A stretch of 64,000 bases of DNA, taken from assembly GCA_900074885.1 (NCBI GenBank), contig FJUW01000050.1:186001-250000 (forward strand), read 5' to 3'. The notes under the pieces are model-generated. The model saw only the letters and a program-made list of their open reading frames with translations. It ran no database searches and had not been told where the DNA came from. The stretch comes from Rhynchosporium graminicola. Lineage: Eukaryota > Ascomycota > Leotiomycetes > Helotiales > Ploettnerulaceae. This document shows, piece by piece, positions 46,093 to 57,168 of the stretch; position 1 is the first letter of the stretch, and each line of letters starts with the position of its first letter. Made by a program: the position numbers and the translations under genes.

Positions 46093-47209
46093 ATGCACGA
46101 CCCATTTCCTATCCCACCATTGCCATGGCTCAGTAAAGCCGTACAGCCCTTCGCAGACTACTTCCACCTAACAACACTCCCATTACACATACACGAAGTG
46201 CTTATCTCATTCTTCGGGTACACATTCATCAATGTCTGGCTCGGGCCTCAAATCTCGAAGCGCATATTTCCTGTCAAGTATGCAAAGCTCTCTCCAGAGC
46301 GGAGGATCAATTGGGACGTCCATGTGGTATCCTTGGTCCAGAGCACAACTATCAACCTCCTCGCTCTGTGGGTAATGTTCAACGACGAGGAGCGCAAGAA
46401 CATGGACTGGCAGCAGCGCATCTGGGGGTATACCGGTGCCGCTGGCATGGTCCAGGGTATGGCAACTGGATACTTCCTATGGGATTTAATGGTTACGCTG
46501 CAGAATGTCAGGTTGTTTGGATTCGGCATGCTCGCACATGCGCTGAGTGCTCTTGTTGTCTTCTCTTTTGGATTCGTAAGTTGTATCACAAGTTTTGCGA
46601 TCAATACTAACAGTTTCACAGAGACCATTCGTCAATTTTTACGGATGTACTTTCATTCTCTACGAGCTCTCTTCTCCATTTTTGAACTTTCACTGGTTCT
46701 TCGACAAACTCGACATGACTGGCTCCAGAGCTCAACTATACAACGGTATCATGCTTCTCGTCGCCTTCTTCTGCTGTCGACTTGTATGGGGAACTTACCA
46801 GTCTGTCCGTGTTTACCAAGATGTCTGGAATGCACTTCACCATCAACCAGTCACCACAAGCATAGATATCAATGCATTGAACGATACCGCCGCAGCACAC
46901 GGAAAGAGCGCTGCTCCTATCCATGATGATATCATGCGCTTCGCAGGCGAAGAGTTCGTCCCATTATGGCTCGCCTTCACATATCTAGGCAGCAACGTCA
47001 TTCTCAATACACTGAACTTTTACTGGTTTGGTAAAATGGTGGAGACGGTACGAAAGCGCTTCCAGCCACCCAAGGAGGTCAAGCAGAAAGAAAAGGCTAT
47101 TGCTACCAGGAGTACTGGCGCGAATGGGAAGTCGAGGATCGATATTGACGAGACTGAGGTGCGAAGGAGACATGTGGCTGAAGATGAGCCGATCGATGCC
47201 ATTTCATGA
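46093..47209 (+). CDS. TLC-domain multi-pass membrane protein
   Basis: This looks like a TRAM-LAG1-CLN8 (TLC) domain protein of the TLCD4/TMEM56 type, a multi-pass membrane family linked to lipid sensing or metabolism; the exact role in fungi is unclear. Exons are 46093-46575 and 46622-47209, with a 46-nt intron, giving 356 residues. About seven hydrophobic segments are visible. Typical TLC features are ATGYFLWDLMVTLQNVRLFG, then ALSALVVFSFGF before the intron and RPFVNFYGCTFILYELSSPF after it, with FHWFFDKL. The C-terminal tail is charged (RRRHVAEDEP). The upstream in-frame start is TTG, so ATG 46093 is used. It is not a ceramide synthase, since it lacks the longer Lag1 motif. Confidence 0.88.
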
Positions 47210-47815
47210 TCGAGACTTGCTCTTGTGTAAATGATTTTGACATGAACACGGGAATTCGTGTATTCATAGCGTTCAGGCGCATGGTGAGTCTGGATCTTTG
47301 CGGATGGGCTACTTGGAACTCCTCAGCACCTAATAGTTGTTTTCCGCGAAATCTGATTTCACAAGCTCTTGAATTTCTGACTCAGACTTCCAGCCTTTGA
47401 CTCCATATTACATTTTTCGTGCATGGTGCTCTGGTACGATAGGCTACGTGGGTAGCTTCTTCCTCCCTACAACACCTGGAGTCTCTCGGTATCGCAGAAT
47501 CTTCATGCAGGTACGTCTTGCATGCATCTTGCTCCAGTCTGAGCCAGGCACACAGCTTGTGACTGTTCCGCGTCTGTTTCGGCTGTTTCGCTCCATTGGG
47601 CAATTGGCATTTGTCTGCACGCGTCAAATGCAAACAATGCTTTTTCTGATTCCATTTACATACTTTGTCCAGATCCGGCATTGTTCTTGATAAACACATT
47701 TTGCCGCTTGAGATGTCCTACTCCACTCGTGACTTCATTTTCAGTTTTTGTCTTTTCTCCGATCTCTGCTCTTTTATTTCCCAGTAATACCCAAGAATCA
47801 AGGAGTCTACCAGAT
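47210..47815. other. intergenic, TLC gene to relic
   Basis: No gene is visible. It should contain the TLC gene 3' UTR. Confidence 0.6.
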
Positions 47816-48699
47816 ATGTCGGACTCAAATTCAGGTTCTAGTTCCGAGGAAGGAGATGCACAGGATGGCAGCGGCCCAGCATCTGGCTACGTTACTGGCT
47901 ATGGACCAGAGGAGAGCCCTCGGGACATCAATCAAACGTAGGCAAGCTTACCAGGTACCAATATCCCTCCACACTCAATACACTAAGATCAAATCAACTA
48001 AACTTCACAGTCTCCAGCTGGACCTGGACAGATCTCAACGAAACCCACACTGGATGTGGCTCTCCCATCAAAGGATCTCCGCTAAACGGTTTCCTGTATT
48101 AGAGCCTATCGAAAACAGGCCACCATTATTGCCAAATTTCGCCCAGATCTGGCTTGAGTACACCAACACTGTCCTTGCAACACTCGCCATCAAGAACAAT
48201 GTCGACCTCCCTGCCTCCGCCTCTTTTCCTCGGGCGATGCCGCTCATGTCGATCCTTTACAAAACACTGGCGGACCACAAAACGGACCTTTCGTTGTAAA
48301 GTACCTCAGGGGCGACGGAACTCCTATCGACATGGCTACGTCATTTATTGTACCTGGAGACTTCTGGATCGGTATGAAAGGCCTGTACATGCGTCTTCAA
48401 GCTGGCGTGTTCGTCGTGTTCAGGAGGGAAGGCCATCCGCAGAAGAATGCGTGGTGGTGGGAAATTGTCTATGCGAATCTAGACAAGAGGGGGAGAGTGT
48501 TATAAGTGCATATTGCCATAACTATCTCGGCATGCCATTGACGCGTTCTAAGAAATGGGAGCGAAGGGTTAAGGCAGAAGATGTCATCTGGATTGAGAGT
48601 TTGGGGGGGAAGACGAGTGCGGAAAGAGGAGTGTATGCTCAAGGAGCTTTGGAGGGATGGCACGGGGACTGGATTATCAATCGCATGGGTTCGCCATGA
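47816..48699 (+). pseudogene. probable gene relic, function unknown
   Basis: I do not recognise this. An ATG at 47816 starts a 40-residue Ser/Asp/Gly-rich segment that ends at a plausible donor near 47938, with an acceptor at 48010. After that, protein-like sequence hops between three frames: frame one to 48299 (for example FAQIWLEYTNTVLATLAIKN), frame two about 48203-48505 (FIVPGDFWIGMKGLYMRLQA, NAWWWEIVYANL), then frame three to 48699 (CHNYLGMPLTRSKKWERRVK, GALEGWHGDWIINRMGSP). I found no combination of standard introns that links them cleanly. It may be a decayed gene, a sequence with indel errors, or a gene with introns I missed. Confidence 0.4.
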
Positions 48700-49700
48700 A
48701 TAGGTTGAGAAAGAATTTTGATTTGCCGCCGTATAGATTCTAGACTTCTAGATTGATGCATATGGGTCAACTTATGTATTGCGAGGTATCCGATTTGTAA
48801 TGTCACCGTCGTTGAAAGTTGAGGCCCGCTCAGGTACTCTTGTTTACGTCATGGCTCGCTTGAATATAATTAAGTTGAATAAATTTGTAGGCTCGTAGTC
48901 GGAATCATAGATAATTCAGTTCTTATTGAGTACTGATTTAGATATGAGGGCGTGCAAGTTCCTCTCATGTGAAACAAGATCTTCCTTCACGATTCATACC
49001 CTCAAGATAACAAGTCTATTAGAATGACGAAACTAGCACAAACTTTTCATGAGACCTAAGTCAGGTGGTATCAAGACTCTAAATCTACAAGTATTTAAAG
49101 TCACAAATTCGTGTTAGGACTTTCTTATTGAAGACCGACTCAGATGCGGAGGCAATCGCTTTGCCCGACACAAATCCGGCAGGTGTCGATATTACTTGCT
49201 CTTGATGAGAATGTACTGAAAAAATCGTTTGCCATGCCTGACTGGGTATGAATTCAAAAATCGTCGTACTTATAAGCGCTCTGGTCCGTCCCACTTTCGA
49301 TACACAGCAGCATTCAGACGCATCGAAGAGTTCTACAAGAAGTGACTGACACCTGGAGTGCGATGAAGATGATATATGATACACATCGAAAATGTTTTAC
49401 CACACTACGACAGGATAAGCGAGAATGAGATCGTTGGAAAGGCTCCCTTGCCAATGATGAGTGTTTGCTTGATAAGATTCAGAAAATGGGAGGTTCCAAG
49501 GGAGCCGAGCCGAGGATCGCCCCGGTGCGCATTGCACTAATTGAAGACGCGCTTGTACACTTCAAGTTTCCTCCTGTACAAGTTATATGCCCCTTCCATC
49601 TTCTGATCAAATTCAATTGTTCTTCTATTTCACTGAAGCATTCCGGTTTGTAGTGATAATGCATATCTAAGCAATTGCCCCCACTGATAAAATTCAAGCC
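48700..49700. other. intergenic, relic to MFS gene
   Basis: About 1 kb, rather AT-rich. I see no coding region; the last part is presumably the MFS promoter and leader. Confidence 0.6.
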
Positions 49701-51581
49701 ATGGAGGGGTCAACATCTCAGAATCCCGAAGTGGGGCACGACATCGACAATCACCAAGATTCATATTCTCGTTCCTCTACGAAATCCTTACTTGTGATGA
49801 ATAGCGTAGCAGACCCCATGAAGACTTCCGGAATCTCCAACGGGAATGGTCAATACATGGATGGAAACGAACACGAGAATGGCAGTATCTCGTACCATGG
49901 AGATATCGAACCCAGTGAAAATGACCGAGAAGTGGAGAGACGATTGGTGAGGAAAGTTGACTTGCGACTTTGCACTATTGCAGGAATATTATGTTCGTTA
50001 AATCTTCTGGATTCAGGGATAATCAGTAGTGCGAGTGTTACGACTATTTTTGAGGATTTGGACTTGGGTGTTGGAAATAGATATGTAAATTTTCGCTATT
50101 CTGTGGAGGACTCATGTTTATGAGACTTTGGGAAGAGGATAGGAGCTGATATTGTGTCTAGTCTGTTTCTATCCTGGTTTACACGGTTGCGAGTGTGACT
50201 TTCCAGTTACCAGCTACGCTTCTGGTGAGGTTTTTAGGCCCGAGAATTGTGTTTTCGGCTATCACTGTCGGTTTTGGAGTCGTTACGCTAGTAAGTTGTT
50301 TCTTCTGCGATGGTGGAATATACATCACTGGTGATGTGCTGATTGCTTAGTGTACGGCATTTATTACTACTTGGAGGCAAATGATCGGATTGAGAATTCT
50401 GCTCGGCATCATGCAGAGTGCTATCTTCCCCGGTCTGAGGTACTGGAGGTCAAAGGTGTTGAGGATCTGAGAGCTGATGAGAATACAGCTATCTGATCAG
50501 TACTTGGTACACGAGGAAAGAACAACAACTCCGCTTCGCGTTCTTGCAATCTGGCGAAGTTACTGTCGTTGGCCTTGGAGGATTCTTGAACTTTGGACTA
50601 AATCATCTGAATGGCAAAGGAGGACTTGCCGGATGGAGATGGATGTTTCTCGTCCAGGGAATCATCGCAGTTGGTGAGTTGAACAGCATGAGGTCATCGA
50701 AGATTCACTGACATTTGCAAAGTGATTGGATTCGTAACTTACCTCTGGATTGTTGACTTCCCCGAGAATGCACATAAAAGCTTCCGCTTTCTGACCCGCG
50801 ACGAGCGACTTACCGCCGAAAGGCGTATCTCGGACGACAGGGGAGACGTAAACCCCGAGGCGTTCTCATGGCGCCGGTGTCTCGTCCATTTTCTCGATCC
50901 GAAGCTTTATGGATTCTGCATGATGTTCTTGTTACTGAATCTCGTCTCGACTTCCCTCTCGTATTTCTTGCCCATCATCTTGCAGTCTGGCATGGGTTTC
51001 TCGACCGATCAAGCTATCCTACTTTCAGCCCCACCATACTTCTATGCCGTTCTCCCTGTGATCATATCTTCGATCGTGGGAGATAAGTATCAGCTGAGAG
51101 GTCTGGTGATTAGTTTCAACTGTATCTGTACAATTGTTGGATTTAGTATGCTCGGATTTGCAAATCAAGTTACCGTAAGATACGTAGGGACGTACCTTGC
51201 CACGGGAGCATATGTAAGCAATTGGGCGGCGATGAATGCCTACCAGGCTTCGAACATAGTCGGTAAGTACCTTTTCTTATCCTTTACTTCACTTCAATAG
51301 GATATATAAAGCTGTCTCTATAATCAGGCCAATGGAAAAGAGCTACCTTTGCAGCCTCTATAACAGCTTGCAATGGACTTGGAGGAATTGCTGGAAGTTT
51401 CATCGTCAGACAGAACGAGGCTCCACGATATATGACTGCGATATATATCAGTATAGGATCTCACATACTTATCATTGGGATCGTTCTTTTATTCTCGCTA
51501 TACTTCTGGCGTGTTAATAAGAAGCAGAAGGAGGGTACAGCATTACTAGAGGAGACGGTTGGATTTAGATATACTTTTTGA
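49701..51581 (+). CDS. MFS anion transporter (allantoate permease-like)
   Basis: This is a major facilitator of the anion:cation symporter family (Dal5/Tna1-like), which takes up organic anions such as allantoate, nicotinate or other vitamins. Six exons join in phase: 49701-50084, 50162-50290, 50351-50439, 50489-50673, 50723-51262 and 51328-51581; introns are 49-77 nt and the product is 526 residues. An 80-residue hydrophilic N-terminal tail leads to the family opening LVRKVDLRLCTIAGILCSLN. Then come FQLPATLLVRFLGPRIVFSA, GIMQSAIFPGLSYLISTWYT (spanning an intron) and the central-loop pattern DFPENAHKSFRFLTRDERL. The second half includes YFLPIILQSGMGFSTDQAIL and NIVGQWKRATFAAS. Twelve membrane segments are expected. 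The substrate cannot be told from the sequence. The gene is intact despite apparent frame jumps, which are all introns. Confidence 0.9.
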
Positions 51582-52262
51582 TGCCGAGGCCAATATTTCT
51601 GCAGAGCAGCTAACTCAATTTATCTCCATGGCTTTATGTATGATCTATATTCAAGCAATGTGATCGTATTTGGGGAGTAGACATATCTGACTAGTTGACT
51701 TCATGTGGTGCAATGACATGTAACTTTGACAACTCCACGATTTCTATACTGTGCCTCACCAAGGCATTTGATACCCCTCCACTGTGATCATTCTTTGAAG
51801 GGTGATAGACTGTGAAAAGCCTAGCCAATACCGGGGATTCGACATCGACGCCTAGACCTGGCGTCGCCTGTTTTGACAAATCCACAGGAGTAAGCTAGCT
51901 TATCTCGAACGTGAGGTTCTACGGTGGACGGGACGAGCGTCAACAACCTTCTCGTTTCGAGGCAACTCAATAGTCTCAAAACAGATCTATCAACAACCAT
52001 CTATGACTTCGTCCCAATCGCATTACCTTCATTCAGTACCCATCAAACATTACAGTCATTGATCCGAAATCCCACAATCCTCCGACGCCCACCCCCTTCA
52101 TCGCGGTCGTCGTTAATACCCAAGTCTGAGGTCAACCGGAATCGCGGCCTCGAGCTTGGAAAGACCGAAGTCGCATGGGGCTTTCCTCAGACGAATTCGC
52201 AGGGCAATAAGCATTTGGAATCTATAGCGAAAGGTCTCTGACGTTTGCCACCTGCAGCGAAG
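51582..52262. other. intergenic, MFS gene to SLA1
   Basis: 680 bp, probably the MFS 3' UTR and the SLA1 promoter and leader. I see no coding region. Confidence 0.6.
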
Positions 52263-55200
52263 ATGGGGTTCCTGGGTGTCTATAAAGCAATATACGACTA
52301 TGTGCCCCAAGGTGATTCAGAGCTTGCGATTACCGAGGGAGATATCCTGTATGTGTTAGAGAAGAGTGACGAGGATGACTGGTGGAAGGCAAAGAAGAAG
52401 GCATCTGGGGAGGACGATGATGAGCCAACCGGTCTGGTGCCCAGTAACTACGTGAAAGAGGTACGTGCCAACTTGCTGTTCCAATATGTTCATTGGAGTT
52501 CTTGCAGATGCCCTGCAGATCATGAGGCATATTATCTTGTATACGGTTCGAAGTGCCAAACAGCTTTATTGACGAGGGATTTCGTTCGAGAACTGGCAGA
52601 CTGACCATCTTCCAGGCGCAACCTACGCACCAGGCTCGCGCACTTTACGACTACACTAGACAAACGGACGAGGAGTTATCTTTCACTGAGGATGCGACGC
52701 TCGAAGTATTTGATACATCAGATCCGGATTGGATACTAGTTGGACTCGATAGAGAGTACGGATTTGCCCCAGCCAACTATATTGAAGTTCAGGAGGAAAC
52801 GGCACAATCAACTCGTTCTGAAGCGCCTCCACCTAGCCTACCTAGAAGACCACCTGCTGCTATTGAAGATGACGATTCCCTTGGTTCTCCTGGGTCACCT
52901 CAGAGCCCAGCTCACAATCCAGCAGCAGCATTGGCGGGCATAATCAACCAGCGGAAGGCCTCTGCACCTGTGGCTCGCGGGTCACCAGCACAATATACAC
53001 CAGAGGCTTCTGACGACGATGAAGGGCCTCCGCCGTCGATGCCTGCTCGTCCCGCATCTCAAGCAAGAGCACCTGAGCCTGTTTATGCGCGAGAAGCATC
53101 TCCGACTTCGCCAGGGCCCACAATGTCTCCACCTTACAATAGAGCCAGCTTCAACCGCAATAGTGATGATGAGGTTGCGTCTCATGCACCAGGCGGGTTT
53201 CACATGTATAATATCAATGAGATGGTTCACGTCATGGGTAAACGGAAGAAAATGCCAACGACTCTAGGTATTAACATTGCCACGGGAGTTATTTTGATTG
53301 CACCAGAGAAGTCGCGAGATGGGTAAGGAAAATTATACTCTCATGTCTACAAGTTTGGAAGATCCTCGTTCGAAACTTCAAAGCAAGAGAGACACGATGC
53401 TAACATCTTGTGTAGCCCGGAACAGACATGGACTGCTGATAAGATGTCCCATTATTCGATCGAAGGCAAGCACGTTTTTTTGGAATTGGTTCGACCTAGC
53501 AAAAGCGTAGATTTTCATGCTGGGGCGAAAGATACTGCTATGGAGATCGTCAGCGCCCTTGGGGAACTCGCTGGGGCCGTCCGAGCTGAAGGCCTCCGAG
53601 AAGTGATTTTTGCTGGAACTGGCGAAGGGGGTCAAAAGAAGGGGCAGGTTCTTTACGACTTTATGGCTCAAGGAGATGACGAAGTTACGGTCGCCGTTGG
53701 AGATGAAATCATCGTTATAAACGATACAACGAGTGATGAATGGTGGCAGGTGAAACGACTCAAAACCGGAAAGGAAGGTGTCGTTCCTGCGAGTTATATT
53801 GAAATCACTGGGATGATATCCACACCAGGCAGTTCTGCTCTTGATCAGGCCAAATTGACAATCGAACAAAATCGATTGGAAGAAGAGCGGCGAGCCAAAG
53901 AGTCTCTACGAGCAGCACGCATGGAGGAAGATTCGAAGGGGTCACAGGTAATACCTGAAAGAGGGAGCAGTCTGTCGGCACGTGACATTAGTAACCAAGA
54001 TGGGAAACAGAGAAATCGATCTGAAGGCGGCCGAGATGGGCAAACGAGAGCCTCAAAGTCAAGTGAGATAAGTCGAAACTTTGTCTGGAAACTTGACTAA
54101 TTTGCCTAGAACCTGATGTATCGAAAGTACGGACCTGGACGGATCGATCAAAATCTTTCAGTGTTGAGGCTCAATTCTTAGCTTTGAAAGACGGCAAGAT
54201 CAATCTGCACAAGATGAATGGTGTCAAGATCGCAGTGCCAGTGGTCAAGATGTCTATTGAAGATCTCGAGTACGTTGAAAGAATGACAGGAGTCTCACTC
54301 GACGAAGACAAGCCGCTATCGGACATCAAGAAGCAGCAAAGAGCTCGAACAGCCAATAACACTGGCGGCACTGGAGCGAGTATAGTCCCCAAGTCTAGTA
54401 AGCCGGAGTATGATTGGTTCTCATTCTTCCTCGCTTGCGAAGTTCCTGTCGGATTATGCGAGAGGTATGGACAAGCTTTCAATAGGGATTCGATGGACGA
54501 GAGTGTTCTGGCTGACATCGATGCTACTGTTCTACGAACCTTGGGCATACGTGAGGGCGACATCATCAAGATCATGAGGTATCTAGATAAGAAGTACAAC
54601 CGTACTGGAGGGAAGAGGAACGTCAGTTCTGGTGCGGAGGAAGATGGAGAAGCCGGTGGGCTGTTTTCGGGACCAGGAGGAACCTTGAAGAACAACACTC
54701 GAAAGGGACGCCCAGCTCCCGCTGTACAGACAAATGATATCGTGGACGCAGATGCCTTCAAGCAGGGATCAAACGAGAAGACAATTCGTCCTGAAGGAGT
54801 TGCCACCCCACTTGCCTCAATGCCAACTCCAGCAAAGAAAGATCAAGTCCGTTCTGGATTCGATGACGATGCATGGGATGTAAAGCCTTCGAAACAACAA
54901 CCAGAGGCAAGGCAGATACCTCAATCCGCACCTGTATCTGCGCCCGCCCCAGCTCAACATACCCTGACCGGGTCAATGCAAGACTTATCGCTACTTTCAG
55001 CACCTCTCGAACCGACAAGAGTCCAACCCCCAAATCCTGCCCAACCGCCGCAGATCTCACAGCCTCTTCAGCAACAAGCCCCTCCTCAACCGCAGGGAGC
55101 TACGCCATCGTTCTTCGCCGGAATCGGACAACAACAGACGGGTCTTCCTCAACAGCAAACGGGGGCTCCGTTCAACCCACAACTAAACCAGCTGAACATT

Positions 55201-56029
55201 GCTCGTGCAAGACCAGCTCCACCATCTCAATTGCAGAGTCAAGGCTCATTGATGATTCCCGCACCTCCTAGCCGGCCATTGTCAGCTCCGCAAGCAAATC
55301 AACAAAGTGGCTTCTCGCTTCCTCCACTTCAAGCTCAAAATACTGGATTCCAGAACTCCTCGGGATTCCAAAATCAGATTGCCCCTCCTGGCCAAAGCTT
55401 GAACGACATCAGAATGCAACAACAATATACTGGATTTAATGGATCTCAGAACCCTACCCAAAATACCGGGATGATGAATCAATCTCAAAACTTTGGTCAG
55501 TTCAACAATGGTATGCAAAATAGCTTCCAGTACCCAATGCAGACTGGAATGCAGTCAGGTATGCCACAACAGCAGAATCCAATGAATAATGGGGGTGGAC
55601 CATTCGCGGATCCTCGTCAACAGCAATTCTCACCTCTTCAACAACAACCAACAGGCTTCCAGAGCTCCTTTGGCCCTCCTCAGCAGCAATTTCCACAACC
55701 CACTGGCGTCAATTCCTTCTTACCTCCACCTTTACAACCTCAACAGACTGGCATGCCACAACAGCAGCAGCAAAACGGTTTCAGTCCATTCAATCCTCCT
55801 CCAATACCTCCCATGCCTCAGCAAAACACCATCTCGCCCCTGGTTCCTCAGAAGACTGGTCCTCCTCCGCCTGTAAGATTTGGTGTCACGGGAGATGCTA
55901 AGAAACTTATGCCTCAAGCGACGGGACGCAGGGCCAATCTATCGCAAGCTAGTAAGTAATTCCCTTACACTCCTCATCAGCACGTGTCTAATTTTTTTTG
56001 CAGCTCCCCAGAATCCATTTGGATTTTAA
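52263..56029 (+). CDS. SLA1: actin cytoskeleton-regulatory complex protein SLA1
   Basis: Sla1 is an adaptor at clathrin endocytic sites that links cargo to actin assembly and restrains Las17/WASP together with Pan1 and End3. Five exons join in phase: 52263-52460, 52616-53322, 53416-54062, 54110-55951 and 56004-56029; the product is 1139 residues. The order is: SH3-1 at about residues 4-66 (AIYDYVPQGDSELAI), SH3-2 at 72-125 (ARALYDYTRQTDEELSF), a Pro/Ser-rich linker, SH3-3 at 378-438 (VLYDFMAQGDDEV), the SHD1 cargo-binding domain at about 522-580 (RTWTDRSKSFSVEAQFLALK), the SAM-like SHD2 at 618-682, then a Gln/Pro-rich tail with about ten xxQxTG motifs, the target type of Prk1/Ark1 kinases. 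The tiny last exon encodes the terminal NPFGF. The first intron is long (155 nt) but its junction restores the SH3-2 sequence exactly. Confidence 0.96.
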
Positions 56030-57168
56030 GTCGGTGACACTGTACTTAGTATACGTCATAGGCTAGCGTTTCAGCGTTTGCTTGAATTTTTGTAAAGTAG
56101 GCCGTCAGGCATAAGCCACAGAGATGTTAATACCTTCACTTTTGAAAATACCCACAGTTGCCCTCACACGTTACCAAAGTCAATGGGGTTAAATGCGGAT
56201 ATGTTTGTGTCCCTTTCTTGATGCTGCCGCAAATATTTTCAAGCTTTGTATTGACAGCGGCTGCAAGAAACTATGCCGAGCTCCATACTTTCTGGCAAGA
56301 CTTTCTGACATGTGTCGCAAGTTGACCGTCAGCGTGACTAGGACCGCTTGCAAAGGACGTTGGCCAGTCTCATAAAGCTTGAATCCGTGCGAGGCGAACG
56401 TATGTCCTCGGAGCAAAGGGCGCATTGACGATGTTTCGTCTCGCTTAAGGTTTGTTTCGAGCGAACGGCTGGATGGCAACTCAAACAAACAAATCATACC
56501 AGCACAGACTTCCACAAATTTGCGGGCTTAAGTGACCAATAGCCTTTCTTCCTCGCTCACTTTTTCCTTCTGTTCAGTGGCAGGACAGCCGTCACGAATG
56601 TTACACAATAAGGTTTGTTCATTCTAGAATCAGAGTTGCGGAAAGCTCACGGGCTCGGACTTGACATGAGGGACTGAGCCTTATTTCACCTACTGTTTGG
56701 AGGCTGCTACAGAGTCCAGACGAGTCTGTTCATGGCGGCGGATTAATCAAGAATCATTGTGACTCGTCTGTCCTCGGATCAGAGTTTAAGTCACTCCAGC
56801 TTTCAAGCTATTATTATCACATGTTGCGCCTTCAGCCATTACTGACGTGCATTTGGCACGGATTGATGTGTACGCTACACGCTTGTGAATATTACATTGA
56901 CATTCGTCCCTGGAGATCACGTCTTCGTGCGTACGAGCTATGTTTGAGGTACTGTCATCGAGACACTTTTCTTGCAGAGATGTGATCATCAGCCGAGTCA
57001 CAATATAAAGAGCGCTGTCAGCACCAAAGTATTGCCTTTTTCTCACCATCCCATTATTCAATTTAATTATCCTTTCATACTTTCTTTTTCATCGTATACC
57101 TACAACGTCAGTGTCGTTGTAATACCTTTTAATTTCAATCTTCTCGTTTTCTCTTTTCCATACTCAAC
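56030..57168. other. intergenic, SLA1 to KASG-repeat gene
   Basis: No gene is visible in 1.1 kb. The last 165 bases hold a TATA box and a pyrimidine-rich leader for the next gene. Confidence 0.65.
57004..57010 (+). promoter_or_regulatory. TATA box for the KASG-repeat gene
   Basis: TATAAAG lies 159 bases before the ATG, followed by a long CT-rich leader. This pattern is typical of strongly expressed or regulated fungal genes. The transcription start is not known. Confidence 0.5.

Noticed and set aside
50085..51327. Apparent frameshifts in the MFS transporter
   Set aside because: All frame changes are explained by five introns with proper donors and acceptors and matching phase.
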